Source: an uncultured Sphaerochaeta sp.
GTDB lineage: Bacteria; Spirochaetota; Spirochaetia; Sphaerochaetales; Sphaerochaetaceae
Assembly (NCBI RefSeq): GCF_963676285.1
Contig: NZ_OY781063.1
Location: forward strand, 2,046,001-2,110,000
DNA length: 64,000 bases
Direction: 5' to 3'
In this document: positions 43,601 to 52,930 of the stretch, piece after piece
Layout: the number at the start of each line of letters is the position of its first letter
How positions within the stretch are numbered: position 1 is the first letter of the stretch
Notes under the pieces: model-generated
Told to the model about the DNA's origin: nothing
Database searches by the model: none
What the model saw: the letters and a program-made list of their open reading frames with translations, nothing else
Program-made: the position numbers and the translations under genes

Positions 43601-44347
43601 GTGAGCGGGGAATACACCGCAAATTTGGTGAACGTTGCATCAACCAAGGAAACACCCCCGCGTGAGCGGGGAATACATTCTGTGGATTCAAGAATGTATG
43701 AATCAGTCGGAAACACCCCCGCGTGAGCGGGGAATACACCCTCATGAACATCATAGAATGATTCTGTGGAGAAACACCCCCGCGTGAGCGGGGAATACGC
43801 GGTAACAATATTTTTAGCGTGTCCTTAATGAGAAACACCCCCGCGTGAGCGGGGAATACGGATATGATCACTGCTTATTTCCTGCGCAATGAGAAACACC
43901 CCCGCGTGAGCGGGGAATACGATGGCCAAACTGAGCCAGAGACCGTAAATCAGGAAACACCCCCGCGTGAGCGGGGAATACTTATGCCTGTGCTGCAGTC
44001 TGCAGCGTCAGGAAGAAACACCCCCGCGTGAGCGGGGAATACTCCTTGTAGATCGCCCTGACTGTGGAACGGCAGGAAACACCCCCGCGTGAGCGGGGAA
44101 TACACCACCTCCGTAGCGGTCACTGTAGGCACACCGGAAACACCCCCGCGTGAGCGGGGAATACGACCAGCTTCTTTCCGTGTAAAGCTCAACTCGGGAA
44201 ACACCCCCGCGTGAGCGGGGAATACCTGGTAGCTATCGATATCAGCCACAGAGCCGGTGAAACACCCCCGCGTGAGCGGGGAATACTCTTTGTATATATA
44301 GAAATATAATGCAAAGGGGGAAACACCCCCGCGTGAGCGGGGAATAC
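40660..44347 (-). CRISPR. Type I-E CRISPR array, 61 repeats and 60 spacers
   Basis: 28-bp repeats (plus-strand reading GAAACACCCC at the left, palindromic CCCCGC/GCGGGG core, ending GGGGAATAC) alternate with 33-nt spacers. The first repeat starts at 40660, the last at 44320; the distance 3660 is exactly 60 x 61, and intermediate positions checked fall on the same grid. The minus-strand form GTATTCCCCGC...GGTGTTTC is a classic type I-E repeat. The two leftmost repeats begin with A instead of G, marking the old, leader-distal end. Spacers 10-11 (41237-41330) are repeated as spacers 12-13 (41359-41452), and spacer 27 (42274-42306) is repeated as 28 (42335-42367). Transcription is probably leftward from a leader beside cas2. 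Confidence 0.98.
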
Positions 44348-44402
44348 ACTGACATATAGTAGCATAGTTTCTTTGTAGGTACTAGATATGGTGGGACTTG
44401 AT
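44348..44402 (-). promoter_or_regulatory. CRISPR leader between cas2 and array
   Basis: 55 nt of A/T-rich sequence directly after the cas2 stop and before the leader-proximal repeat. Type I-E leaders lie here and hold the array promoter and the integration anchoring site; it is short, so the leader probably extends into the cas2 3' end. No promoter boxes could be called with confidence. Confidence 0.55.
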
Positions 44403-44693
44403 TTATCTTTCCTGCTCTATTCTTTCAAATATCAGTTGCAAACCGTCCATCAAGGCAATCTTTTTCTTGGTATCACCGAGACCCCATATTTTATAGAAGG
44501 GTGGTACGTTTATCTTTTGAAGCACTAGAAGCCCTGATGAAGTAGGACAGTTGCTGAATAGGTAGTTAACAACTCGATCAGCCACAGCGTCTTTGATTCC
44601 AGAGACAAAAACATTTGCTCGCGGCTCTACAAAGTAAAGTTTCATTCTACCGCGGACAGCTGGGGGAATATCATTTGCAATAACTACTACCAT
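44403..44693 (-). CDS. cas2: CRISPR-associated endonuclease Cas2, type I-E
   Basis: 96 residues of the Cas2e (CasB/ECA-type) form: begins MVVVIANDIPPAVRG, contains the VFVSGIKDAVADRVV segment and ends at about the usual length. It forms the Cas1-Cas2 spacer integrase scaffold. Overlaps the cas1 stop by 1 nt (TGATG). Last gene of the cas operon, adjacent to leader and array. Confidence 0.95.
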   Translation of the reverse strand: MVVVIANDIPPAVRGRMKLYFVEPRANVFVSGIKDAVADRVVNYLFSNCPTSSGLLVLQKINVPPFYKIWGLGDTKKKIALMDGLQLIFERIEQER

Positions 44694-45547
44694 CAGTTTT
44701 CCTTCATCAAAAATTCAATATCCTTAGGAATCTTTTTCAAGAGCTCACATTCAATCACCCTGGTCCTGAATTCTTCGGCTACTCGGTGTCTGTTGTATAT
44801 ACCTCCCATCTCGAATGTAAGCTTGAATGCTAAATCAATACAAAGATGTTCTTTGTACAGATCAGCAAGATCATATACAAAGGGAAGAGGACTACCCGAA
44901 TGTACAAATCCAATATGGGGTGAGTAGCCTAAACTATGCACAGCTGAAGTTATGAGAGCATAGAGCGCTGCATTACTTGCAGTTATGATCTTGTTTGTCA
45001 TATCACCAAGTTCAAATTTCCCAGGTATATATGATCTGCCTTTCCATCCGACATCATACTTTTGTGCCATTTCTTCGTATGTTTGCTTTACTCGTTTTCC
45101 TTCCATCCCCATAAGTTCGTGGAGTGTCTTGTCTTCAATGTCCTCTTTCGGGAAGCGCTGCAAAAACATTTTTTTTGCCACGAGCAATCGGTTTTTCTGG
45201 TTTGCGGCTAGCTGCATTTGTCTTCGCATATTTCTCGTATCTGCAGTAGGAGTATCGCCTACTGCATAAAAGAGTAGACTATCTTCTCCTACCCAGCACA
45301 CAGTGCAGTTGGCAGAAGTCATAACCTTAACAGCCTCGTGTGTGATGCTTGTCCCTGGACCTAAAAGGATTGTGTGAATCATGGCCACGGGTATACGCAC
45401 CAGATTCCCTTCAGAATCAATCCACTTTACACTGCTGTCATCAATCTCCAACCGACCTCGTTCCAAGTAAATAAATGGGTATTTATCGGTAATCTGAGGT
45501 AGTGTATTTCGTTCTACTTTTATGAATAGTCTATGTCTCTCGTTCAT
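44693..45547 (-). CDS. cas1: CRISPR-associated integrase Cas1, type I-E
   Basis: 284 residues. Cas1 landmarks: ERGRLEID near the N-terminus, GPGTSITHEAVKV, then the metal-binding Glu/His/Asp region with HSLGYSPHIGFVHSG and FVYDLADLYKE. Catalyses spacer integration with Cas2. Start ATG 45547 gives the family N-terminus MNERHRLFIKVERNTLP; it overlaps the cas5 end by 17 nt, while the longer frame is not Cas1-like. Confidence 0.96.
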   Translation of the reverse strand: MNERHRLFIKVERNTLPQITDKYPFIYLERGRLEIDDSSVKWIDSEGNLVRIPVAMIHTILLGPGTSITHEAVKVMTSANCTVCWVGEDSLLFYAVGDTPTADTRNMRRQMQLAANQKNRLLVAKKMFLQRFPKEDIEDKTLHELMGMEGKRVKQTYEEMAQKYDVGWKGRSYIPGKFELGDMTNKIITASNAALYALITSAVHSLGYSPHIGFVHSGSPLPFVYDLADLYKEHLCIDLAFKLTFEMGGIYNRHRVAEEFRTRVIECELLKKIPKDIEFLMKEN

Positions 45548-46217
45548 AAGTCTTGATGAATACGACCCTCTCCTTATATTTCTTAAAGTGTCCGAAGCGT
45601 AGCGGTACATCATGCAAGATGACCTTATCTGAATTTTTTATTGCTTGCTCACTTACAGAAAATATTGGTTGAAGCGATTTTGAAACAGCAATAGTCTCAA
45701 TCCTTTTCTTTGCTTCCTCTTGAGTTCTAAAAATCCCTTGGTAGATGAACTCAGAGGGTACGCATGATTTTCTCCCAAGAGAGGGACTGTAGACCGGTGT
45801 ACAAAGAGCATTGGGAATCACAGGTACTAAGTCATCAGTAATTTCCTGTATCACAGCAAATTTGGCATCTTGTAGGTAGTAGCGGTACGTCATTTTTGCA
45901 CCACCTCCTACTGCCGCACTTCCATCTTGTTTCTTTGGAATACATAGCCTTTCCCAACCGTCATGTTCATTATATCCACTCCCTACCATATGGAAATCCA
46001 TGATTGGGTTGGGAGTGGAATAGGCTTCAATTTGTTGTGAAAGGCTAGAGAGTTTGGCCAGGAATTCTGCCTGGTCTCCTTTTGCTCCCATTGCAGCCAG
46101 AATCATTCCATATATTGCTGATTTAGTAGGGAATGTCAGCGTATCACGTCTTCCATATTTCGAATGATCACCCCAGGATTGGAGAGGTCCTTCCAACCAC
46201 ATTACTAGATATTGCAT
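45531..46217 (-). CDS. cas5e: Cascade subunit Cas5e (CasD)
   Basis: 228 residues. Type I-E Cas5 signature at the N-terminus: YLVMWLEGPLQSWGDHSKYGRRDTL, followed by PTKSAIYGMILAAMG. It binds the 5' handle of the crRNA. Starts 10 nt after the cas7 stop. Confidence 0.95.
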   Translation of the reverse strand: MQYLVMWLEGPLQSWGDHSKYGRRDTLTFPTKSAIYGMILAAMGAKGDQAEFLAKLSSLSQQIEAYSTPNPIMDFHMVGSGYNEHDGWERLCIPKKQDGSAAVGGGAKMTYRYYLQDAKFAVIQEITDDLVPVIPNALCTPVYSPSLGRKSCVPSEFIYQGIFRTQEEAKKRIETIAVSKSLQPIFSVSEQAIKNSDKVILHDVPLRFGHFKKYKERVVFIKTYERET

Positions 46218-46227
46218 ACGCCACCTC

Positions 46228-47286
46228 TCATACCTGCTTTACTATATCAGCGACACCTTCAATCAAATCATCAATCGAGAATTGTTCATCTAAGCCCCAA
46301 GTAAAATCGCCAAGCTTTCCGAATAGTGATCCTGAGAGTTTTTCTTTCTTCTCAAGAAACTCTGTCAAAGCTTCTATACTTGGTTTGCAATAGCCTTCTC
46401 CTTTAGCTTTTACAGGTTCATCAAAAGAAGCCTGTAATCTTTGTCCTTTCCTTACATATACTTTTGCATAATCCCATGGGTTAAACCCCGCTTGCGTCTT
46501 TTGACGAGCAATAGGGACAGCAATATAAAGAGCTTTTGTAAAGGCCTCCAGAGCTGTTTGAAGGTGATCATCTCCTCCGAGGTTTTCAACTAATTGTCCA
46601 ATATCGAGTGCAATATATCTATAATACGTAGCTGCATTGAACTCCAGGCTTCCCATATGAGATGATCCACTATCAGAATCAGAAACAGACTTTACATCAT
46701 CCAGTGCAGTAAAAAAATCAATTTCATTAGTTACTCGGTGTGTGGAAATGGCATGAGAAAAGACAGAAGATCCTTCAATATTCAAATCAGGACTTTGAGC
46801 AACCATACGACCAAATAACGCAATATCCAGCCCATCAAGTTTTTTAAACCCGTTGATTGATGCTTCTTTATGGGCTTTGAAGATAGCTTTAGCATCTTTC
46901 TTCTCGTCTATTTCATAGTTCTTTGTCTCTGCAAATTCAGCGAGAGCTTTAGCTTCAGTCTTGGAAAAAAAATGAAGGGTATCCTTGGAAAGTACCTTTG
47001 CAATGATTTCACTAGCAGAGCGAGCTTTCTCTTCTTCCGCTCCTAAATCAGAAGCTTCCTTCTGAACCAGTTCTGCTACGTGCTTTGTACGAATACCCAA
47101 TGTAATCCCAAAATCATGCATCGCCATTCTAACTTGTCTTTTCCAAGCTTGGCTACTCACTCTTGCACGTGTTTCTCCTCCAATAATCGCAGTTTTTGGC
47201 GAGTTTACATCATCTCGATTCAGGCAAGTTACCGGAAAGCTCTGAAGAATATGAAACTCAACGTTAATACCTTTGTACTTGTTCAT
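46228..47286 (-). CDS. cas7e: Cascade backbone subunit Cas7e (Cse4/CasC)
   Basis: 352 residues. The Cas7e N-terminus VEFHILQSFPVTCLNRDDVNSPKTA, GGETRARVSSQAWKRQVR and the C-terminal PIARQKTQAGFNPWDYAKVYVRKGQ are typical of Cse4. Six copies form the crRNA-binding filament. ATG 47286 follows AAAGGAG with good spacing; the ATG 30 nt upstream lacks this. Confidence 0.95.
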   Translation of the reverse strand: MNKYKGINVEFHILQSFPVTCLNRDDVNSPKTAIIGGETRARVSSQAWKRQVRMAMHDFGITLGIRTKHVAELVQKEASDLGAEEEKARSASEIIAKVLSKDTLHFFSKTEAKALAEFAETKNYEIDEKKDAKAIFKAHKEASINGFKKLDGLDIALFGRMVAQSPDLNIEGSSVFSHAISTHRVTNEIDFFTALDDVKSVSDSDSGSSHMGSLEFNAATYYRYIALDIGQLVENLGGDDHLQTALEAFTKALYIAVPIARQKTQAGFNPWDYAKVYVRKGQRLQASFDEPVKAKGEGYCKPSIEALTEFLEKKEKLSGSLFGKLGDFTWGLDEQFSIDDLIEGVADIVKQV

Positions 47287-47299
47287 CGTATGGACTCCT

Positions 47300-47887
47300 T
47301 TAAAATATAATTTCATTTATTGGTTGTAGCTGTAATAGACCAAATCCGAACCCTTTTCCTCTTCCAATACCTTCTGTAAAGCTTTTTATGAAAAGACTTT
47401 TCTCTTCAACATGCAATATTCCAGAGAACGTACACTCATTGAAGATGAGCGTATTGTCCCCTTTTTGGATCTCAGTAACCCCAATACTAGAAAGTTCCAA
47501 GCGAGCTGAATCGGTATAGAAACCCCATTGTTCTTGCTTTGAGAGGAACCAAGAGATGAGCTCTTCTTTCCCGATAATGCTTCTAGCCTGATTCCTTGAA
47601 CGTATTACTGGGTTTAATCGGACTTTGAACCCATAGTAATCCCTCTCTAGAAATGATGCAGGAACTTGTTTTGAAGTAATTGTACCGAGGTTAGGGACTT
47701 TTGGTTGTTCTTTTGAGAGGAGTAGTATGCGAGTTCCTCCGCGTATCATATATGGATACTGATAATATAAAAATGTACGTTCTTTCCCAGGGAAGATATC
47801 ATATACAAGTCGATGAATAGTATAGTCATCGATAGAACCTAAAGTTCTAAGAGCCTTGGTATCCAACGTGAAGATTGAGGCGATCAT
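47300..47887 (-). CDS. cas6e: CRISPR pre-crRNA endonuclease Cas6e (CasE)
   Basis: 195 residues. N-terminal ferredoxin-like domain with His25 (YTIHRLVYDIF) in the place of the catalytic His of CasE; C-terminal glycine-rich loop GIGRGKGFGFGLLQL. It cuts pre-crRNA at the base of the repeat hairpin. ATG overlaps the cse2 stop by 4 nt. It sits between cse2 and cas7, whereas the common I-E order puts it after cas5. Confidence 0.93.
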   Translation of the reverse strand: MIASIFTLDTKALRTLGSIDDYTIHRLVYDIFPGKERTFLYYQYPYMIRGGTRILLLSKEQPKVPNLGTITSKQVPASFLERDYYGFKVRLNPVIRSRNQARSIIGKEELISWFLSKQEQWGFYTDSARLELSSIGVTEIQKGDNTLIFNECTFSGILHVEEKSLFIKSFTEGIGRGKGFGFGLLQLQPINEIIF

Positions 47888-48408
47888 TTTAAGTCCTCCT
47901 CAGCACTGCTAGATACTGCATAGAACTCTTTTGCCCATCTGATACGTATCCTCTCTTGGGCTCGTTCATGATCAAACCAGAGTAGTTCTTTTAATAGACG
48001 AGTATGTGATATAGCAATTTCATTATTCACGAGGTACCTAAGTAGAGGTTTTAGAACAGCTACCAACTCTCGTTGGTCTCTGCATGAGAGAATTCTGCGC
48101 AATCGAAGAGCTTCGGCCGAGCGCTCAATTTCACTTTCCTTTGCATGTTGTAGATAGAGTCTACGTAGAGCAGAGCCTAGTCCCAAATCGCCATCTTTTT
48201 GTGCTCTTACTCTTGTGATACTTGCACCAATTAATCCAAAGGCACGCCTCTGCCATGGATTATCGAGATCAATCCAACGTGCCAGAATTTCCCAAGCTTG
48301 GTATTCAGTTGTCTCGCTATCTGCTTTTCGTAGTTTCGCGATAAACCCTTTATCTCTATTTTTACTGAGTACCCAGTTAATAAAGGTATCAACCTTATTA
48401 TTTTCCAT
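47884..48408 (-). CDS. cse2: Cascade small subunit Cse2 (Cas11e/CasB)
   Basis: 174 residues, all helical: FINWVLSKNRDKGFIAKLRKADSETTEYQAWEILAR region and a C-terminal LLKELLWFDHERAQERIRIRWAKEFY. Matches the Cse2 pattern (R-rich, KLR followed by W.iL.r). It stabilises the non-target strand in Cascade. Overlaps the cas8e end by 11 nt. Confidence 0.92.
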   Translation of the reverse strand: MENNKVDTFINWVLSKNRDKGFIAKLRKADSETTEYQAWEILARWIDLDNPWQRRAFGLIGASITRVRAQKDGDLGLGSALRRLYLQHAKESEIERSAEALRLRRILSCRDQRELVAVLKPLLRYLVNNEIAISHTRLLKELLWFDHERAQERIRIRWAKEFYAVSSSAEEDLK

Positions 48409-49894
48409 TGTTTTCCCTCCTACCGCTTACTGAGAATCTTGGGTGGTGTTTTACCCAAGCTGTGAGTTGTCTTGCAGTATCTTTTCCACAAAAGCGAGAA
48501 TAGACTTCCTCGCCTTTCTGAATAATTTCTTCTCTCTTGCTAGGTAAAGATTCAGGATCTGAACATAGGGCTAGAATCTCGGGGAATTGTGTTTCACAAT
48601 ATTCCCAGAAACAAACTGCTGCTTTTTCATCAATAGTAGCTTTTGTTTCTTTTAAGGAGGTAAAATAGTTCTTCACGTTCTTTTTTAATATATATCCTGT
48701 ATACTCAAGCCATTTCATTTCATTTTCGAGTGTTATGAACCAAGGCTCACCAAGAACCGATGTGTCGAGCCACACGAGAGATTCAATAAAATCATCATCC
48801 TGCTTAACAGACTGATCACCTGCATTCGCCCTGACTTTCAAACCACCAGACCATATTCCAATGGTAGGAACAGCATTTCTAGCTCTTTGCAAACATACCT
48901 GTATTTGGGGGCACACATAGCCGTTTGTCGTTGTTGTTAAGCTAAGAGCAAGGAGAGAATCAAGATCTCGCCAAGGTCTTTTTGAAGTGCTAAGATACTG
49001 TACCTTGTCTTCACTTTTTATTGCCAGGAAGGGTTCTCTCCATCCTTGCTTGAAGCTGGGATATTGTAATCCATCTGTATAGAGAATGCCGTCTTCTTTA
49101 AGAAGTACAAAGCGACTCATTGCAATGAGCGTCCCCATGAATGAGTTCTTCAGTCTTCTTGCAATATGATCATCTTCTCCTGTCGGCATTTCCTCCCAAG
49201 GAGGAATGAGTGAATCATTCGCCCATTGGGGAAACTTGATCAAATCTTCCCTCGTGAACAAATTCAACCACACAGTTTCTAAAATATTGATTCCCCATAG
49301 ACAGTTGTTCTGGTATCCAAAGAAATTGCCTAGGGTAGGACCAGAGGCTGCACTTAACTTTTTGGTAGGATACCCTTCAGTAAGGGGAAGCATATGAGTA
49401 GTCCTTTTTCCTGCAAATGCGTAATTCATGATTGAAAGAATGAATAGAATCTTATCAGCATCTGTTGGAACACGATTGATTTGAATTTGATTTATGACAC
49501 TATCATTATCCGAAGGAATGTCAGGGTGATAGTTCCTTCCAATAGGCATGATAGGTAATGGTTCCCCCTTCATTGTTTTCGCTTGTGCCAGAATGGGCAT
49601 CTGCAAAAAAGGTTTTTCACCATACAGATAAAATTGATCATGATGAGTGTTTAAATAGGCTGTACAGGTTTTTCCAAGTCCTTCTGGTCTTAGCATATTC
49701 CATTCATGTACATCCTTAGGGGTTTTTGCCCTCTGGGCAATCGCTAGAAACAATTTCAGCATTGCGAGTTTCTGGATTGCGGTTCCTCCGAGGGATTCTG
49801 GAGAGTTCTGTGAGAATATATCCAGCAGTGATACAGGCGACTCGCCTTGTATCGGGATCCATTTTTCATCAATCAGATTAAATCTATTCTCCAT
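48398..49894 (-). CDS. cas8e: Cascade large subunit Cas8e (Cse1/CasA)
   Basis: 498 residues. Begins NLIDEKWIPIQ, a near-universal start of Cse1, with FLAIAQRA, GEKPFLQMPI and a C-terminal four-helix bundle. It recognises the PAM and recruits Cas3. Starts 12 nt after the cas3 stop. Confidence 0.95.
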   Translation of the reverse strand: MENRFNLIDEKWIPIQGESPVSLLDIFSQNSPESLGGTAIQKLAMLKLFLAIAQRAKTPKDVHEWNMLRPEGLGKTCTAYLNTHHDQFYLYGEKPFLQMPILAQAKTMKGEPLPIMPIGRNYHPDIPSDNDSVINQIQINRVPTDADKILFILSIMNYAFAGKRTTHMLPLTEGYPTKKLSAASGPTLGNFFGYQNNCLWGINILETVWLNLFTREDLIKFPQWANDSLIPPWEEMPTGEDDHIARRLKNSFMGTLIAMSRFVLLKEDGILYTDGLQYPSFKQGWREPFLAIKSEDKVQYLSTSKRPWRDLDSLLALSLTTTTNGYVCPQIQVCLQRARNAVPTIGIWSGGLKVRANAGDQSVKQDDDFIESLVWLDTSVLGEPWFITLENEMKWLEYTGYILKKNVKNYFTSLKETKATIDEKAAVCFWEYCETQFPEILALCSDPESLPSKREEIIQKGEEVYSRFCGKDTARQLTAWVKHHPRFSVSGRRENNGK

Positions 49895-49906
49895 TATTCT
49901 CCTGCC

Positions 49907-52465
49907 TTATAAAGTTTTCTTAACTGCTTCATACCCTAATTCATCAGAATAAAATAACTGATAATCAGTACTTGCCTCTCTACCGCTAAGACTAAGAATC
50001 TGCCCACTTGCTTCAAGCAAAGAAATTCTGATGCGAGATGCTTCGTCTTCGGCAATGTAATGAAATGGGGATATCCAACGAAGTTCTTTTTCTGATTGCG
50101 AATTGGGGGCAATGTAAGAAGGAACGGAAATTATATTCTGCATCAAAAGGAGAGAGGTTTTTTTTCTTGATATATAATCCTTTGCTGTGAAATCAATAAC
50201 ATTTCCGTCGAGAAGTTGCATTTTTGAATAGCTAGAGAAGGTTGTTCCTCTGATCAGTAGGACTGGACATGTTGTAGTTTCTGAATATCGGGTTGCAATG
50301 GATTCTGAATGTGTCTGACCAGAAACTGCCATTCCATTTAGGGCATATTTTTTCAGGGTTTCTCGATTCTTTGCCAACTCATGTTTTGCAAGTGCTACCG
50401 AGCCTGTTTCCTGCTTATCAAAGTATGTTTCTTCCATAATCATTCGGAGATTGCTAGGAATTTCTACAGAGGTTCTTTCCATCCATACTTGCCAAGTTCT
50501 CCAAAGTACATATGGATCATAAACTTTTCCACTTGGTCCAAAGCCATATTTAGGATTGAAATTGCTTTGAATCTCCTTGGGGATAAGGATTGTTACTTGT
50601 TTTTCAACACCTTCTGGGCGTATTGGATCATGAAATCTGTGTCGCCACAGTCGCCCAATCCTTTGGAGAATCATATCGCTTGGGGCTAGACGAGTAACCA
50701 AAAAATCTGCATCAATATCCAGGGATTGTTCTAATACCTGTGTTCCAATGAGGATCCTGCCACAGTCTTTTCGGGTTGTTGTTCCTTGTTTTCCATAGAT
50801 GTTCACCCATGTAGCTTCCAAAGCATTTCTTCTTATACTTGGAAAACGAGAATGCAGGAGTCCTACTGGTATTTCTGATTCAGCACCCCAAGAAGCGAAA
50901 TGTTTATATATTTGCTGAGCTTCTTGTACTGTGTTCTCGATCCAGAGTACTTGTCCACCTTGAAGTGCTATCTCTCGTGCCTGCTGGATTGCATTCTGCG
51001 TTTCCGGAGTCTTTACAATGGTACATTTAGTAGGTTCTGGACCGGATGGGGATAATGATGAGATGGTCGTGATGTGTTTTGCGAGTATCTGTGGATATGG
51101 ATCATTTGTAGATGAGTTTGGCAATGTTGAATCTAATAACTCACACTTTCGTGATGCTATCAACGTTGCACTAAGTAAGATTACTGTACAACCAAATGCT
51201 TCAAGTTCTCGTATCAAATATTGGAGAATGGTGCTTGTATATGCATCATATGAATGGATTTCATCAAGAATTACTACTTTTCCTGCGAGGCCGAAGCTGC
51301 GAACGAAGCCATGCTTTACATGCAAGACTGATAATAATGCCTGGTCAAGTGTTCCCACAGCAAATGGTGCCAGTATCTTTCTTTTTGAGGAATCAAACCA
51401 AGAAGATCCTACTTCTCCTTCTACTCCAAGAGAAGTATCGAAAAGCCAAGCTGTCCCATGCAGGAGAAGTAATCTCTGAGCGTCTGGGGATTCTAGAACA
51501 TGTAATAGGAATTCATTCATCCGCTCATACATCTTTTCTGAGGTCAGTCTGGTGGGAAGAGCAAAATATATACCTGAGGCATACCCCTGTTCCATCATCT
51601 TGTAGGCACTATACAGAGCAGCCTCAGTTTTTCCTTCCCCCATCAGTGCTTCTAAGATGTAGACTCCTGGGCCATTGGTAGCTTCAATAAGGGCCTCCTG
51701 TGTTGGGCGAGGATGGAAGCCAAATATGTCATAGAAGGAGAGTCCGGACTTGATATTCGGATGTATGAATCCTGCTTGCTTGATTGCATTCTCAACGAGC
51801 TGTGGAATGGAATCTAAAGATAAGCATTGCAGATTTTGAAAAACCGTACCAGAGCCTATCCAATCTGCAACGGTCACCAGTCCTGCGATGGCCGATGCTT
51901 GATACATAGAATCAATTTTGGGAAGCGTTTCTTGAAAATACTCATAAAGTTCAATAAATAGATTCTTACGCAATTCAGACCAAGGTACTCCCCCTAAAAT
52001 CGAATCTTCCGGTAATAAGGAAGTAGAGGGATTTGATCCATGATGACGGCCAATGATATAGGCAATATCTGGATAGTCTTGTAGGAATTGTACCTGACTC
52101 ACACCAGCATGATATCCTATCGATTCTTCTAGTACGATTTGAGCAGAGTTAATCTCCGGAAAATCTTCAAGATGTTCTCCATATACAGCTTGATATAGCT
52201 TTTTCATAAAAATAGGATTGAGCTTTCCAATATCATGGCAAGCAGCAACGAGAGCAATACCAGATGGAAAGAGGTTTTTATGACAATGCTCAGGAACAAA
52301 TTTTGCTAATTGCTTTGCAACTTCTCCAACGACAACGCAATGGGTTTTAACATCCAAGCCAAACGTTGTAGATCCATCTTCCTGCACTATTGTTTTAGCA
52401 TAGCAAAGAGTGAGCGGTAATACAGGGACAATTTTTCCTTGAGATTGTTTACTTTGTATTAACAT
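49907..52465 (-). CDS. cas3: CRISPR helicase-nuclease Cas3, type I
   Basis: 852 residues. N-terminal HD nuclease (about 35-220: HCVVVGEVAKQLA, ACHDIGKLNPIFM, GYHAGVSQ, IIGRHHG), then an SF2 helicase: Walker A MGEGKTEAALY, DEAH-like VILDEIHSYD, SATL motif III, and motif VI ILQRIGRLWRH. It unwinds and degrades Cascade-bound target DNA. First gene of the cas operon; a minus-strand TATACT is 11 nt before the ATG, giving a very short leader. All catalytic motifs are intact, so interference is likely functional. Confidence 0.96.
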   Translation of the reverse strand: MLIQSKQSQGKIVPVLPLTLCYAKTIVQEDGSTTFGLDVKTHCVVVGEVAKQLAKFVPEHCHKNLFPSGIALVAACHDIGKLNPIFMKKLYQAVYGEHLEDFPEINSAQIVLEESIGYHAGVSQVQFLQDYPDIAYIIGRHHGSNPSTSLLPEDSILGGVPWSELRKNLFIELYEYFQETLPKIDSMYQASAIAGLVTVADWIGSGTVFQNLQCLSLDSIPQLVENAIKQAGFIHPNIKSGLSFYDIFGFHPRPTQEALIEATNGPGVYILEALMGEGKTEAALYSAYKMMEQGYASGIYFALPTRLTSEKMYERMNEFLLHVLESPDAQRLLLLHGTAWLFDTSLGVEGEVGSSWFDSSKRKILAPFAVGTLDQALLSVLHVKHGFVRSFGLAGKVVILDEIHSYDAYTSTILQYLIRELEAFGCTVILLSATLIASRKCELLDSTLPNSSTNDPYPQILAKHITTISSLSPSGPEPTKCTIVKTPETQNAIQQAREIALQGGQVLWIENTVQEAQQIYKHFASWGAESEIPVGLLHSRFPSIRRNALEATWVNIYGKQGTTTRKDCGRILIGTQVLEQSLDIDADFLVTRLAPSDMILQRIGRLWRHRFHDPIRPEGVEKQVTILIPKEIQSNFNPKYGFGPSGKVYDPYVLWRTWQVWMERTSVEIPSNLRMIMEETYFDKQETGSVALAKHELAKNRETLKKYALNGMAVSGQTHSESIATRYSETTTCPVLLIRGTTFSSYSKMQLLDGNVIDFTAKDYISRKKTSLLLMQNIISVPSYIAPNSQSEKELRWISPFHYIAEDEASRIRISLLEASGQILSLSGREASTDYQLFYSDELGYEAVKKTL

Positions 52466-52930
52466 CTATATCTATTAGTATAACATCTTTATATAGAGAA
52501 TTGTTGAAAATTCGCTAATGGCTATGTAAAATTTTAAAGAGATGCAAAGTGAACTGTTGTGGAATCAGAACAAAAAGGTTTGAACAATTTGAGCTCAATC
52601 AGTTCTTTTTTGCGATTGGGAATAACCCAGAGTATAGAGAAACAATAGCTGTGTAAGAGTTGTGAGCTAGTATTTGGGATAAAGCCATCACTGTCTTGCT
52701 AGGTCACTATACTGATCATACAGGAGAACAGTACTACATAACTGAATTACATTACCCCTGTAATTTATGGTATTTCCGCCGGCGAAATCGAGGACATCAG
52801 TAATTACACAAGGATCCTCCGTATACAGGGGCATAGTGTTCTGGATGACGAATATCTCTTGTTCAAGCTCTTTAATTCCAACAAGAGAGACTATTTCAGA
52901 AGTCCTGTACCTGAAAGAATCAGATAAGAG
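52466..52930. other. Gene-poor region with an ORF remnant
   Basis: 465 nt between the divergent ends of the cas and diguanylate cyclase units. The left end carries the cas3 promoter. The only coding-like stretch is plus-strand 52742-52927, open for 61 codons (VIYGISAGEIEDISNYTRI and later DDEYLLFKLF) without a start codon or RBS; it looks like the tail of a lost gene. I see nothing else. Confidence 0.35.

Noticed and set aside
40652..44249. Many long open frames across 40.7-44.2 kb with repeated PRSRGGVS, SPLTRGCF and FPAHAGVF peptides
   Set aside because: They are translations of the CRISPR repeats in three frames; the repeat is free of stops on the minus strand. Not proteins.
52742..52927. 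A 61-codon open frame next to the diguanylate cyclase gene as a real small gene
   Set aside because: No start codon other than CTG, no RBS, and no recognised homology; treated as a remnant.
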